A DNA stretch of 64,000 nucleotides from Azadirachta indica (lineage: Eukaryota; Streptophyta; Magnoliopsida; Sapindales; Meliaceae). The DNA lies in assembly GCA_022749755.1 (NCBI GenBank), contig CM040451.1, positions 5,346,871-5,410,870 on the forward strand, written 5' to 3'. The translations under genes were made by a program, and so were the position numbers. Position 1 is the stretch's first letter, and every line of letters starts with the position of its first letter. A model generated the notes under the pieces. It was not told the origin of the DNA and searched no databases. It saw nothing but the letters and a program-made list of their open reading frames with translations. Below, piece by piece: positions 33,261 through 47,408 of this stretch.

Positions 33261-34668
33261 GGGAAATTGCCCTAAACCCCTTTCAATTTGATTTGATTGC
33301 TCATCAACCCCTAAGGTTTAAAAAATATCCTATTATGTCCTTCTAGCATTTTAATTGACAAAAAAGATTAGATTTTTGGACAAGTTTACTAAAATAACCT
33401 TTGATGGTTAACTTGGATCCCATTTTTACCTTATGGATCCCATATCATATCATAAAATAAATAAATGTGGGCCATACTAATATATTAAATTAATAGAAAA
33501 TGTACGATTTTCTTCCTTTTAATTTCTTTACCATTTTCCTTTTTTCATCTTTCTTCACCTTCTATAATTGGACCAAATAAGAAAAAAAAAATGATTTAAC
33601 AAAACCAAAATTATCAAAGCTAATCTCAACAGCAAACGTTCACCTTCTTTAGCTATTTCTTATATTCCAGAAAAAAGGCTGGTAAATACACTAAACATCA
33701 TGAAGGCAATAAAAAAGGAAAAAAAAAAAAAAGAATTCTTTTAATTATCTCCCAGGGATGCGTCTTGTAAAATATTTTGAAGCTTCTAGGTGCAAGCAAT
33801 CGATTTGTGTAACGAGATTTGTAAGCTTCATCAAATCAACAAAGTAATGAAGAAAAAAAAAGGTAGATTTGATTATTCACAAACTAAATAATTTTTTTTA
33901 GAAAAAGAGAAGATTAAAAGCCAATATAGAATTTTTCTTAGCATTCTACACCATAGATTTGCCAACAAATCTTACTGCAACCTCACAAATTTCCCAAAAT
34001 CCTAAACTTATTCCAATAACTTCACGAATTCTCTTATATCAGAATCCAATTTCTTCACTACATAAACACCATCCAAATTGATTCATCAATTCTTTTTCTC
34101 AATAATCGAAAATCTTTAAAAACTTAGCCCTTGGCCATGGCATCCAAAAACCAAACTATCTTCCTCTGCCACATCACCCCCAACCCTATCCTTCGCTACT
34201 TCATCTTGCCGCATCCCCACCGCCATATCCGCACCGACCCACCCTCCTTCACAGCCCCACCACTACCACCTTAACTGCACCCTCCTTTACAACCCCACCC
34301 TCCTTCACCCACCACATGCGGCCCCAACTTATCAAGAAATGCTGTTACACCACCATATTGTTTACATCTCGTGATTTTCAAATCTAGTGCTTCATTTGGA
34401 TATGGTTGGTTTGAATTCAAATAGAAGAGAGAAAATTTAAAAAAAAAAAATGAACGATTAAACTTAAATAAATAAAATTACATGTGTCATAATTATTTTA
34501 ATATAATTTTGAATTTTTATTTTAATTATATAAAAAGACAGTTTTACCCCTATATAAACCATTTTTCCATTAACTAAATGACAAGAGGACATAACAGGGT
34601 ATTTTCTAAACTTCGCCAAGGTGATGGGCAATTGGACCAAACCTTCGGGGGATCTAGGGCAATTTCCT
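33261..34668. mobile_element. Mutator-like non-autonomous element (possible Pack-MULE), 1.41 kb
   Basis: Long terminal inverted repeats of about 100 bp run inward from GGGAAATTGCC (33261) and, on the other strand, AGGAAATTGCC (34668). Both arms share 'AAATTGCCCTA', 'CATCA' and 'TTATGTCCT'. The flanks are TTATATTTT (33252-33260) and TTACATTTT (34669-34677), a 9-bp target-site duplication matching 8/9, as expected for MULEs. The uninterrupted version of the target exists at about 18073-18083. There is no transposase. The interior contains a C-rich, much less AT-rich segment (34130-34340) unlike its surroundings, with a 45-codon frame MASKNQTIFLCH... at 34137-34274. That segment may be a captured host-gene piece, but its source is not recognised. 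Confidence 0.8.
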
Positions 34669-34830
34669 TTACATTTTTTTATTTTTTTCAAAATTTTTTC
34701 AATGAAAAAAAAACTATCAAATAAGAAACAAGAAAAAAAAATTCACGACAATGAGTCTAAGTGACCGGGTTCTTATATAACATCAATTTGATGTGTAAGT
34801 TAGTCAACTAGCAAAAAATAAGTCTAATTT
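34669..34830. repeat. Interspersed repeat copy B, right part
   Basis: Continues the repeat interrupted by the Mutator-like element. 'CACGACAATGAGTCTAAGTGAC' and 'AAGTTAGTCAA' match copy A near 18148-18210 in the same order and orientation. Confidence 0.7.
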
Positions 34831-36349
34831 TATAAATTTAGCAATGGAAGGAGGCAAATACTTGTTACGAGTATGACCAATTTAATGAATTGAAAATTAA
34901 ATGCATTATTGTCAAATTACTACGACTAAAATATATATTTAATTCCTTAACAACAATTCCTTGTCAGCTTCAATTCCTTAACCTTTTTGAAAACAAATTA
35001 TGCTTCAATCACCCAAAATTAGGTTTTCTAAAATTAAATTATGGTTTTCGATGACCTAAAATCAAATCAAAATTTCAATTTTAGTAACACCCAAGGATAA
35101 ATTAGGGTTTTCCATTTCAATAAACTCATAATTATATAAATAAACCAATAAATTGAGCCCATAATCAAGAAGGTCTGGAGAGAAGAGATAAAAACAAACA
35201 AGAGGGAAAAAAATTACGAGTCATGTTCGGTATCTTGCCACAACTTCATTCATGGGCCACCATCGCCTTGCCTTGCCACCGCTATTGGAAAGAAGGTTTG
35301 GAGATTTAAAGAATTGAGGAAACAGAAGCAGAAATCCAGCGAGTAGAAGAGAGAGAAAAAAATAAAAAAATATATGCAATTTATTCTTCATTGAAAAATA
35401 GTAAAATTACAAAATTATGTTTAAATATATATTTTTTATTTTACAAACAATTGTTGACTTACCTTTTTAACACTAATAGTGTTGGCTTTAACGATAATTT
35501 ACTATTAAGAGGTGTACTACAAATGACTTTTTAAAATTTCATATTATTAGTGAAGATTATCAATAAATGTGGAGTAAAATAAAAAATAACTCATTTATTT
35601 ATAATATTCGTTTTGTTGTCTTCTACAATATATAAAAAATGAATATATTTTTAATTTTTATTTTATGACAGTAAATAATAAAATATGAAAAATTATTAAA
35701 ATATGCATTTGTCAGAAAAATATTTAAAAATTGTTTTTGAATCAAATTTTATCTTTTAGTTGAAAAGTAGAAAATAAAAGAAAGTTGTTTTCTTTTCTTT
35801 TTTTATGGTTGTATTCCAATACAATTCAAAAACTGTTTTTTATTAATTATTAATGAGTAATATTAAATACCATGTCGTTCAAAATGCACTTTTAGGATAT
35901 TTAATGATTGTGGCTAAACCAAAAAGTATTTGCATCAATTATATATATAATTTAAATTATGATTTCTATTAGATAAAATAGGCTCAAAAATTTTAGGTAA
36001 GAATCCGTGATTTAAAGGAGAATTTTTGAAATTATAATTGTACGTATAAATTCGATTGTATATATGAATTAGGATTCTACTAGATTTAGTGGAAATTTTT
36101 AGAAATTATATTATACGTATAAGTTAGAATATTTAAATTTAATTAAATAATATTTATGTTGTATTATTTTTAAGTTAAATAAATTAATTTCATTATTTTT
36201 CAATCATTTACCATTTTTTTAAGTTTATCTTTTAAGGAAATAACTAAATTATATTATTTATATTCATATATTTTAAATATCAATTTGAAATAATCAACAT
36301 CGATAAAAGATTTTTGTTTTTCATTATTGGTTAAGTTTTCATAAAATAG
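34831..36349. other. Intergenic, no gene recognised
   Basis: AT-rich with all frames broken. Around 35215-35345 a less AT-rich patch contains 'CATTCATGGGCCACCATCGCC' and a purine-rich stretch, but no frame longer than chance. Confidence 0.35.
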
Positions 36350-36358
36350 TTATTGAAA

Positions 36359-37531
36359 GAGATATTTTTGGCTGACTACTCTAAAATAGTCTGTATTTCA
36401 TTGTGATACAATAATGATTCTGACATTACACCGTAATCCATAAATATGAGAAATATCTCAATAACCTATAGATTCGTAATGTTCGTCCAAAAAAATTTAA
36501 TGTTGAGAAGGTAAAATCGTCTTTTTGATAAAATAAAGAGGAATAATTTCATCTGATTACTTAATTTTTAGGCGATATCTAATTTGATAAAATAAGTATT
36601 GAAATGCTACACTATAGTTTATAAAAATGATAAATATCTCAATAAGCTATAAAATTCGTGATGTTCATCTAAAAAAGTTTAAGGATGAGAGAATAAAATT
36701 ATTTTTTTAACAAAATTCAAAAGAAAAATCCTTTTTACTTTTTCTAAAAAATTTAGAGACGTAAATTAAGAAATTTAGGGATACAAATGCTATTATATCC
36801 CAGTTTAACCTAAACTTAAGTCTATCTCGAAATCTATCCGCTATCTTAATTGAGAAACACCCTCATCTACTTTCCCTTATCTTTCTATACAGAAGAAAAG
36901 CCTAACTGTCTTTTTCTTCTCCACTCTCTCTTACAAGGCACTCTCTTCCTCCTCTCTTTTTATGCTTATCTTGAATCTCAAATCATCTACCACTTAATTT
37001 CTCATACTTCCTCTGAAGTTACCACCAAACTTACCACCAACCAACACCATTTATCACTTCAAAATCACTAGCGACTAGCGATCTTCGCAGCGTTGTAGGT
37101 AGTTGCTACTAATGGTGGAATTGATATAATCATGAAGAAGTTAATTGCTTTAACTTTTGTTTCAAAATTAAGATTTTGAATCCAATTAGAAAATTAGGTT
37201 TAGGTTTCTTTAAATCTATTTTAAAATTTTAATTTTTGGGGGATCATTTGATACACATGCTCAACTGTTAGTTATATCCCATTATGATACAACAGTTATG
37301 TTGGATTATAGTGTATAAAAATGACAAATATCTCAATGAGCTACATGAGAAAATATATTAAAGGTATATTGGTCATTGCGCCATCACCATTAAAAAATTT
37401 TGCATGGACATCAAAAATTTGTAATCTAATTAGACATTTTTAATCTTTTTTTATTGTAGTATACTATTAAAATAATTGTTATATCATAATCAGATACAAA
37501 CAAAGTTAGAATAGTCAGCCGAAAATATTCC
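36359..37531. mobile_element. Mutator-like non-autonomous element, 1.17 kb
   Basis: Terminal inverted repeats GAGATATTTTTGGCTGACTA (36359) and, reverse-complemented, GGAATATTTTCGGCTGACTA (ending 37531). The flanks are TTATTGAAA (36350-36358) and TTATTAAAA (37532-37540), an 8/9 match of the 9-bp duplication typical of MULEs. The interior is non-coding. It contains a motif 'AAATATCTCAATAA(C/G)CTATA' twice (about 36450 and 36634) and a third related copy at about 37327. A 73-codon frame at 36850-37071 has no recognised family and is probably chance. Confidence 0.8.
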
Positions 37532-37540
37532 TTATTAAAA

Positions 37541-40342
37541 ATATTTTCAATCAAATATATATACTTATTTTCATTCCTTTTAAAAATTATATCAAACATA
37601 TTTTTAAATTGAAAAATAATTTTTTAATTTTATATAAAACAACTTTTTAAATACTAAAAATCCTAAGAATATAACTAATATTTTCAAATTATTTCCAAAT
37701 TTTTTGAAAACAATTTTCAAATTGCAAACCAAATAGACCCTAAAATGTTACATAAATCTCAAATCACTAACTTCAATTTAGCCACAACCTTAATATCTAA
37801 AATGATATATGTTAAAACAACTAAAAACTACGTCAAATCTACAACAAACCACAACAGCTTGCAAGTTAATAACAAATCCTAACAATTCCATTAAAGTATT
37901 TATCTAATAAATAAACATCAAGGCCATAAAAAGTAACTACAAAAACTATTCACATCTCTGTTTGATACCAAATTGCTAGTTTAAATTAAGTTAAAATAAA
38001 ATTTTCCTATGCCATCTGTGAAATACCACTAAGGTAATCTAGAGAGAGGAGAGGGGTAGGTTGAATTCAGTTTTTAAGGATTTTAATACTTTTAAAGTAA
38101 CTCAATAATAAACACTAAGTAATTCAAATTCTCTTAAAGTATAGTACAATAAATTCAATACACAATTTTAATGATCAATATGAGAATATCAATAAATTAA
38201 GTTTCACGTGTGTGAGAGTAATGTGTATAATAAATATAAACATAAACAATAATAAAGATTTAAGGGAGAGAGATCAAACACAATGGTTTTTGCATTGTTC
38301 GGCAAACTTTGACCTGCGTCCAAGCCTCCCAACCAACCCGCTCGAGGATTTCACTAACCAAGTCTTGATCACTCTAAGACTTGAACAAACATAACCAAGA
38401 GAACTTCACGAGTGCCTCTTCAACCTTTACAAGCAATTGACTTACGCTGTCACTCAACATTTTCACTAAGAGGACTTGACCGAGTGCTTCTTCAATCTTT
38501 ACAAATCAAGTGACTTATGAGTGTCACTTAAACCTCTCAATCCAAGAGTATTTCCTTCACACTCACACACAAGTAATACAAAGAGAATAAATTTGATCAC
38601 ATAGTTTGATTAAGTGATAAATAAACACTCTTTCTTTTAGATTTTACAAAAAAAAAAAAAGCTCAAATCTTTGTAATGCAATTCAAAGGCATGAAAAAAG
38701 CTTTTCTAAGGGTGCAAAACTTATTCCAAGTTTAGGCTGTATTTTCCAGTAATTTAATCAATCAAAAGTAAAATTCAATTGACTTGATAGGCTAATTAAA
38801 CTTTTTAGCCATTTTGCCTTAAATTTAATTGATCGATACTGTTTGTCAGTTCATTGAATAGTCGGTCTAATTTAGGTTCGGTTCGAGTGGACCAAGTACA
38901 GTAATACGGTTCAAGCAACCTGGTCCATAAACAGTGACTTGGTTTTTCGGAACTTTAAAAAGTTGCATTTTGGTCCATTTTTAGATTTCCAAAACTGTTA
39001 ATTCTAGTCTAATTTTTCATAAAATTTAAAATATTCAATTCAAAACCATATGACTGTATGAATATTTGAAAATCTTTAAAAGCATATATTTTAATAAAAA
39101 TGATTTAGAGCTTTTAAATACAAATCAATATTTAATTTCAAAAACACAATACAAATAAAAAATCACCAAATGTTTGTGTCTTCAATTTTTCAATTAGCTC
39201 TCGGGGTTTCATTATTTTATTTCTTGAATGTCTTGATTTTGAAAGTTTTTTGAATTTTCACAATTGTATTTCTAATTCTTCTTGCTAGAAATATAACAAT
39301 GAATGTTACAAGAAAAATGTGAGTATTTAACAATATAAATATTTGTTATCATCAAAAAATCGGTTCTAAGCCTTAATGCTAACAATCAGAACTTATTTCC
39401 CCTTGACTGTAAGTTTCCTTCTCCTTGAATTGCAAATTGTATAACATTAATTCAAGAGTTAGAGATAGAAGAATATAATTATTTGAATTGTAATTATGCC
39501 TTATATATCGCAAACACTTACATTCTATGTAAGTAAACTTCTATCATCCATAATATTCTCAATATGTAGCATCACATTATACTTATACTCCACTATACCC
39601 AATTGCTCTAAGGCCAACTTGACATGGAAATTAATGATATTTGTATGTATATACCAAGATACAATAACTATTCATACAAAAATATATGCACTTATGATTA
39701 AAGCATAGTTTTGAATATCTTAACATTTGTCAGCTATACATTTATCCTCTTTTTACAATCTTCAGCAATGAAAATTATAATGCCCCTGTAACAAATTTAT
39801 ATTTAACTAACTGATGTATTTATACCAATAATCATAAAGGCAAGTAAATGAAGTTGTGCATACATGTGCATTAGTTCTCATGTATCTTTACCCAACTTTC
39901 CTCTTAAAAGGTCTAAATAGTATGCTGCCTTTGTTGCTGGATCAATGACGACTAAAACCAGATAAAATCTACAAATCAAAGCCTATTATAAAGAAACACT
40001 ACATTTTGGATGTATTAACTCAAAAGTGGAAGCCATAACCTAGATTGTAGGGCATGAAAACTAGTTGGTATTACCTCAATTGTCAAAAAGAATGAATCTA
40101 AACTCTTGCAGCTTGTGTTCGTTCTTCCTTTTTTCATTCAAGTACTTATTATAAGAAAAGAAAGTATGCAATGAAATTAACAACTACATGTTGTCTCGGT
40201 TCAGTACATGACAAAAAATTTAAAAACCAAATCAGACAAAATCCTTCTTACGCAGGCCATAAATGCATGTTGTTCACATTGGTTTTTGCCATGTAAATCA
40301 TGGCATTACATTAATCCCTCCCAAAATAAGTTATAAAAGGTC
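37541..40342. other. Intergenic, probable decayed LTR-type element
   Basis: No gene. The segment at about 37940-39395 resembles a non-coding LTR-retroelement remnant on the minus strand. It has a TGTTAGCATTAAGG start (minus, near 39390), 'TTTGATACCAAATTG' near 37959 and, at 38403-38533, a two-copy repeat 'GAGTGC(C/T)TCTTCAA(C/T)CTTTACAA'. No paired LTR or target-site duplication was found, so no boundary is claimed. Confidence 0.35.
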
Positions 40343-40364
40343 ATATATATATATATATATATAT
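40343..40364. repeat. (AT)n microsatellite
   Basis: Eleven uninterrupted AT units, followed by GTCATTGG. No gene nearby. Confidence 0.95.
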
Positions 40365-43300
40365 GTCATTGGCTAAAACATGTTGACTTGTCGGCTGACA
40401 ATAATCGGTTATTCAACTTCACCAACAACTTAATCTACAGATCTCTTTTATATTCATAAGCTTTGCATTTCTTGTTATGCATATTGGTAAAATTGGTTTT
40501 GTACTTTGTTTAGGTTTGGTTAAACTTTTGCTTGATTTCTTTGAGCTGGGTAGGCTTGTTTTAGCTGCTGTTTTATTTACAATTTCAACATGTTTCAAAA
40601 GGGTTTCAAAAACTCATTCTTATTATTTACTACTGCTATTTTTTCGCCTAATTTTCTTTTATTTGCTGCCACCTTTTTTGCCTATAATACTGACCACAAT
40701 TGTCACTTGAATGGATTGAATACATGAAGTAAGATGGTAATAAAAACAAAGACAACACATCATATATACTCAATCATTTAAACAAATCACACGCTTTTCC
40801 TCCTCAACTTTTTCGTCATCCTCTACCTTAGGTCTTTGCTAGTCCTCTACTTCTGCTTTTTCATCTCCTTTACAAGAATAATTTTTATGCACTTCAACTT
40901 TTAATTGAAGAATGTCTTGGCATTTTGCTTAAAAGTTGCTGAGGCAATTCCAATTAGCATTAGCTTCAACAAACCTTTGGTCATAAAGTCTCTTCTCTCG
41001 CTCATGAAAATTATTGTCATAAGGGATATTAAAAGTACATTAAAGAGGTTATAAATTTCCTTGCCCCTTAAAGCCTTGTTCTTTTACTCACATTTTTCCC
41101 CAATAACTAAGGCACTATATCATTCATACCATCGCTTATTAATAAACCATTCTTCTCTTTTAAGACAATTACTCTTAATACAAGACCAAAAATATGAGGA
41201 ATCAATTACAGTTGCTGAAAATTGGACATAAATATGCTAAAACATTTTTTAGCAGTTAAAATTTATACTTACAATTTTCTGCACTATAGGCAAAATGGGA
41301 GGGTTATAGCCTCCATTTTTCTACTAACAAGCTCTTTTTCAAACAAGGCTCTTGTCGATCTGGTCTTCCCAAAAATCTGTTTCTACACACTACAAACAAA
41401 ATATAAGATTAAATTCTTTGCAATCTTACTTCTAAGTATAATATATGATTACTAAGACTATATTTAAACCAATAATAACTAGATCCATGATTACTAAGAC
41501 TAAGTCTAAGCTAATAACAACACTAAAAATAGCTTGTTATGTTACAAGAGTGTAATAAACGATACTAATAGTATTTACTCTGTTTTTGACCCTTAACATG
41601 TAATGACAGATCACTAACTTCTCTGGCTTTTTCTAAACAACACATGCCTAAAAAATATGTCATAAATTTGGCTTTTTCTCATCTATAGTTATGCCTCCTA
41701 CAGTTGCTCTTGCTGCTAGCAAATGAAAACATGTAACTATGCAAGCATGGAGAAGTAATATTAGTTTGTCATAAGATCACCATGCATATAAACTTATGAG
41801 CAAGTAAAACAAACATAATTGCAACAAAGTTAAGTTGTTTATGAAAATGCTTAGCATAGTTAATTTTTTAATGAAAGCTTGCAAACATAAATCATAATAA
41901 TCAACATGAAGTGTATTGCATTCATTTTAATAAGCTAATATTCATTTTAATATAAACATGTATGCAGTTTACATAAATAATAAATAAACCATTAGTAAAT
42001 TGTCAAGTGTATAAACAATGATGCAGTAATTATATATAAAAAAAATATATGTTATATGAGTCCTACAACCATTCAGTACTCTAATAGCAGCAACAACGTC
42101 ACTAATAGAACCGTATTCTACAATTTAGAACATAAAGACATAACTAAACATATCAGTTGTTGAATGACGCCAACATATATATCCCTTCCTATTTAATGAA
42201 TAGTTACAAATGTTTAGTGCCCTATTTTCTTATTTCAATGTCTGCACTTTCTACATAAAGAAGAGTTTATATTAAACTTAATATCAATAATACAGGGCAA
42301 AAAATATAATAAAAACTATCAGCAAGGTTTTGGACAAATTTCATAAAGTATTCGGTCAAATGATTTGCAATAACTTAGTCCAAGCACTTGTTTAATGAAG
42401 CTATATTGCAATGGAGGCCTCTTTAACCTCTTTGAATTGTCCCTATATAACAGCATGTGCTCCTTCATCAATGTGTACTTAAGTTTTTGAATGTAGTGTT
42501 AAGCGTGTTAAAAACTTGCTTGTTACTCCTCATACTTAATTCATATCTTTCCTAGAGAGAAAATTGGAAAAAAAAATTTATAGAAACAAGTCAGAACCAA
42601 AGAGAATAATAGTACGTAATCGCATGCATACATCTTCATGAAACAAGAAACTATCCTACTCACTGTTCACTGTGGCATCAACACCATACACATCATCATT
42701 TATTTCGTCCTTTTTGTACTTTATGGGACCTTGTTTACCATTCTAAAACATTTAAAATAGAAAAACCTATCAAAAAAATCAAAGTACTAACATTTTTGGA
42801 AAATAAAACATACAACACTTCATAAAAGTAGAAAGCATGAAATTAGCAATTACATCAAGTTTTACATAATGAAACACAATAACCATTAGGTATTGATAGT
42901 GATTAATTAGTATCAACGTAAATGCTTTAACCATCTACCTAGGCAAAGTTGACATCATTATCACCTATATCATATAAATCAATTGAAGATAATTCCTTAC
43001 TAAATGGTTTATAGGCTATCATGTTACCTTCTTTGCCATTAATGCCTTCAATATAAATGCCTTTAGAAGAAGTACAGCAAACAATTTCCCATGGGCTATC
43101 AAGTTGGTTTTTTATGTAAAAACTTGCTTTGTTTATGAGGCTAGTATGAAGGGATTCGATCTATGGCCTATTCGATTGAGATTAACTAAAGTAAAATCCA
43201 AGCTTGTCCATTTTGACACAGTTTCTATTATTGACCTATTCGCACTTACATATAGGGATTGTTAACTTATGATATTCAAGTTCTCATATTTTAGTGATTA

Positions 43301-46300
43301 CTTCATAAAAGGCCATGTCTCATACTATTGGATGTTTGTCTTTCACGGTTGAAATCCATTATCTATATAACATGAAAACGTGAAAAATGTAAGGACATGG
43401 TCCCCATGATAACCATATCAAAATCTCAACTACCATTTCACCATTGACCAATGCCATAGATACCTAGAAGAAAAAAATGTGAACATGTAAACCTATACTA
43501 AATGATAATAATTCGAAAGTGGAATTTGAACAATGGAAAAATGGATAACTTGTTATGTTAACCAATTTGCAAAGACACAATTATGTTCATCTTGCAACAA
43601 TTTAACTAGAGTTTCATGGGCATTGATTTTTAGTTTGTTATAAATCACAACCTAAAAAGTTATGCTACAATAGCTTATTATTGTTATGTATTTTTTAGCT
43701 AACCTATTACTTTGTTAAGGCTATTGATGGTTGCTATTTTGATAATCACTGGTAGGTTTTTTTGGTTATTCTTGGTTCTCAAACAATCTTTGCCATTTTT
43801 GCTAAACTATAGTTCTTGGGTTGCTAATTCCTTTTTTGTTATTTTTTGTTATGATGATGATATTATAAATTTAAAATTGTTTAAATCCATTGGTATAACA
43901 AGGATTTCAATAATGAGTAGTGATATTTGGGGATATAGAAGTTAAGATGTAAAGCTTGGTCCAAACTAGACCAGGTCAATGCCTAACCAAACATAAAAAA
44001 ATTTGGAGGCTTTAATAAATTCATCTGGGCTCAAGTCTAGGCTTCCATAAAGTCGACTTAAACCTTAGTTTGTGCTATCCCTAAGTGTCGAGCATTCTCC
44101 CTTTTTCTTAATTAATTGTTAATTTTTTATTTTGATTTACCAATATTTTCATGTAATATCTTTTTTATATAAAGAGTTTTTACATTTAGCATTATTCGTA
44201 TATAAATACCTAATATTACTTTATTGTTAGAGATAGGTATACCAACACTGTGTGTGATCTTAGTAAGGCTATGCATGGGAGGGGACAATAGTAAGAACAT
44301 TTGGGTGGATTCAACTTATATCTTAGTCATGCTATATCTTTCTATAAGAAAATGATATCAATTATCTTAGTACGAGAATTGACCTTTGTAAAAGTTTCGC
44401 ATAACTGATGGCTCGAGTATGATTTTTTAGTGGTGATCTATCATTTTGCTAATCTTTCTTTGCCTCCTTCTTGGTTGCTTTGAAATTGTTGGTTAAACTG
44501 CAAGCATATGCTTTTCTTCACACATACGTACTAAGAAAACAAAAGTTTGATTGATAACATGGCAAATTTGAGACTAAATTTTCCTACCATTTATTGGTGG
44601 GAATCTCCTCTTGCTTCTATCCTCAGTTTGCTTTCCAAGAATTTTTGTGGTTTTTTTATAAAAGTCTAAAAGTACTTCACTTACATATATTTGATATGAT
44701 ATTATTAAAATCACTAATGAACTTAATGTCCCTATTTGTCCCTTAATTGTGAAATTACATTATCATAACTTTAATTTGCATGTTTTCATGATCTAGAACA
44801 TAAATACATGCAAATATGCATAATTATACAAAATGACATGAGTATAATTTTTGTATTGAAGTATTAATGTGGTATATTTTTGTATATGGGTGTAAAAAGA
44901 GTGCATGTTGCAATTAAAGATATAAAATATCTACTTGCATAAAATTCACTTTAGCATGAATTAGTATTATGGCCATACCTTTATGCAGACATCTCCAAAT
45001 GCAATGATTCTTGTTGCAAGTGAAATCTTACTCAGTTGTGCATAATGAATGTTTTGATAATGTTTTCCAATTCAAAATGGATCTATGCAGAAAGTGTAAA
45101 GAATTATAATGAAGCATGGTCTGTCCATATGCATCTTGGACCTATGAATACCTTTCTATCTTTTGACCATAACATTCTAAATACTACACCAGTTAAGTTG
45201 ATTCTTAGAGCATTAGAACCTTAATAAAGTCGCTACAACTTTTTTGTTATGCATAATTTCCAATTCATGCATCTATGTTGTCTACATTAGTCATCATTCC
45301 GATAATGGCTGTCAAAATGGCAATTTGGGCATGTTTTATTATTTTGATCATATCCCACATTACACATGTCAAAATGACAGGATTGTTGATTCATGAGAAA
45401 GCTTATTCAATTATGCACAATATATATAAAGATCATATTCTCTAATTCGAAGTAGGAGACAGTCAAACATACGGTACAATCTAGCAAATAGAGATATAAT
45501 GAATTATGTATTTTACATATGTTCACACATGTAAAGCCTCATTGATCTTGCCTATCTAAACTGTCATTTTGATCATCTTATGGGGATCCTATTGGATACC
45601 GTCTTAATAGTTCTCTTTGTTTTACACCCCTTAGGGAGAGTTATCTTTTTATGTTCTCCTCTTAATATAATTTAGATATCATTTACTTAATGTATTTTTC
45701 ATTCTTCATCACTTAATTTTCATCAAAGAATTGAAGATGAGGATCAGTCAATTCAAAACCTTAGAGTAAATCATTGATGAAGGTAAGTTTTATTTTTAGA
45801 GTTTTTTTTCATTTTCCAATATGTTCAAAACTTTTATAATTGAATTCATTGATTTGAATTAAAAATGAAAGAATAAACATATTGGGAGAGTTTGGCTTAG
45901 CAAAATTGTATTGAATATTTTGTGAATAATGTTTAATTAATGTTTATGATTATTTCATGTTCATTTATCTTCGTAACTTTACTTATGAATTATGGATTGG
46001 CCAACTATAATTTTTTAATAAAATTAATAAATAATTATTAAGATGCTAGGCACATCATCTTCCTTTAATTAAACTCTCTTGAACAAGTGTTTAAATTAAA
46101 TCCATTGATTTGATTTGATTTAAATGGTTATATGATTTTCTTGTAAATATGCCAATTAATTAAGTAGATACCTCACACCGTGGATATATTTAATTGATTA
46201 GAAGTGAGAATTGTCATGGTCATTGAAATTTTCTAAGCTTAGTGGAAAGACCAATAATTTAAACATATGAATATATAACTAATTCACCTAATATTTCAGA

Positions 46301-47330
46301 ACATAAGTAGAGAGCTGGCCAACTCCCATTTTATTTCATTTTTTTAAATTTCATTTTCTTTATGTTCTTCTAATTTATTTGGTCAATCATTTAAATTAAA
46401 TTTTGCATCAAACCTTATTTGATCAATTCTTAAATTTAGTAATTAAGAGAAAACTAATAATAATTTAAACCATTGCAATTCCTTGAGAGATAGACTTCAA
46501 TGTGAACTTGTCACTAACTATTAGTGATTCGTGCACTTGTAAGCATTTAGAATTTACACACTATTTTCCTAGCTACAAGTTCTCTCAACACTGAGAGCAC
46601 AGCTTTGATGCTTCTATTTTTTGCTTTGTACTTCATTCTACTCTTCTTTATTACTAAATTTGGTCTCCTGTTTGTGAGGTTTTGTTTATTTTTTATTAAA
46701 AAAAAAAGATTGTGTGTGATCTTGTCAACTAAAACTTAGCTCAAGATTCTACTTCCACTAGGAGGGGTCAACTTACATAATAGGAGGATAACTTGAAAAA
46801 AATATATAATTAGGTGCTAACTTAAAAATCATTGTAAAGGTCAATTTGATTTAAATAAATACTTTTAGAATAAATTGTCAAATACATTAATTAGTGTTTT
46901 TTAAGTGCTAAGTAATACCACTAAACTGACCCTTAGGCTTATAAAGTGAATTTATTTATATTTTAACTATATAATTTAGAAAAACTTATGAATTTATTCC
47001 GTTAATATATTAAATGTGTTTAAAAATTTTTATCAATTAACATTATTTTTAGATCTTCTCCAATTCAAATCTAAAACTTTTTTTTCATATTTATTTTTAT
47101 TTTAAGAATAAAAAACAGAACTAAAGACAACTAAATATTTTAACTCTTGTACTTTTAAACTTAAATAAAAAATTAAACATATTTTTTATTTTTTTGTTTA
47201 AATATCCCTAAAAAATGACTTATTTGATATGCTTTTTGATGAGAGAAGTTTCTTGAATACATTTTTGAGAAAAAAAATCTATTTATCTTCTTTATTTTAC
47301 TCTAAAGATTCGTGTAATTAGGATTGTAGT
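40365..47330. other. Intergenic, about 7 kb with no recognised gene
   Basis: Moderately AT-rich and less biased than the 2-15 kb region. Short frames (for example 40477-40710 and 43712-43945) are hydrophobic chance products. The minus strand at about 40780-41180 and 42280-42760 gives scattered peptide stretches that look like decayed coding sequence, but no family was identified. The 45730-46720 interval, including 'ATTCGTGCACTTGTAAGC' near 46528, is reminiscent of the region next to gypsy-type LTRs. This is an impression only. Confidence 0.35.
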
Positions 47331-47337
47331 TACACAA

Positions 47338-47408
47338 CCTGTGCATTATATGACCTTGTATATTACAAGACCCTATGCATTACACATCCTTCTGCATTAC
47401 AAGATCGA
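47338..47408. repeat. 17-18-bp minisatellite, four degenerate units
   Basis: Successive units 'ACCTGTGCATTATATG', 'ACCTTGTATATTACAAG', 'ACCCTATGCATTACAC' and 'ATCCTTCTGCATTACAAG'. A related but inverted-looking phrase set (TGTGTAATATAGAGG, TTGTGTATTGAAAGG, TCGTGTAGTGTAAAT) occurs at about 48995-49065. Confidence 0.6.

Noticed and set aside
40477..40710. 77-codon hydrophobic frame resembling a membrane peptide
   Set aside because: T-rich DNA generates such frames by chance. No homologous features or regulatory context.
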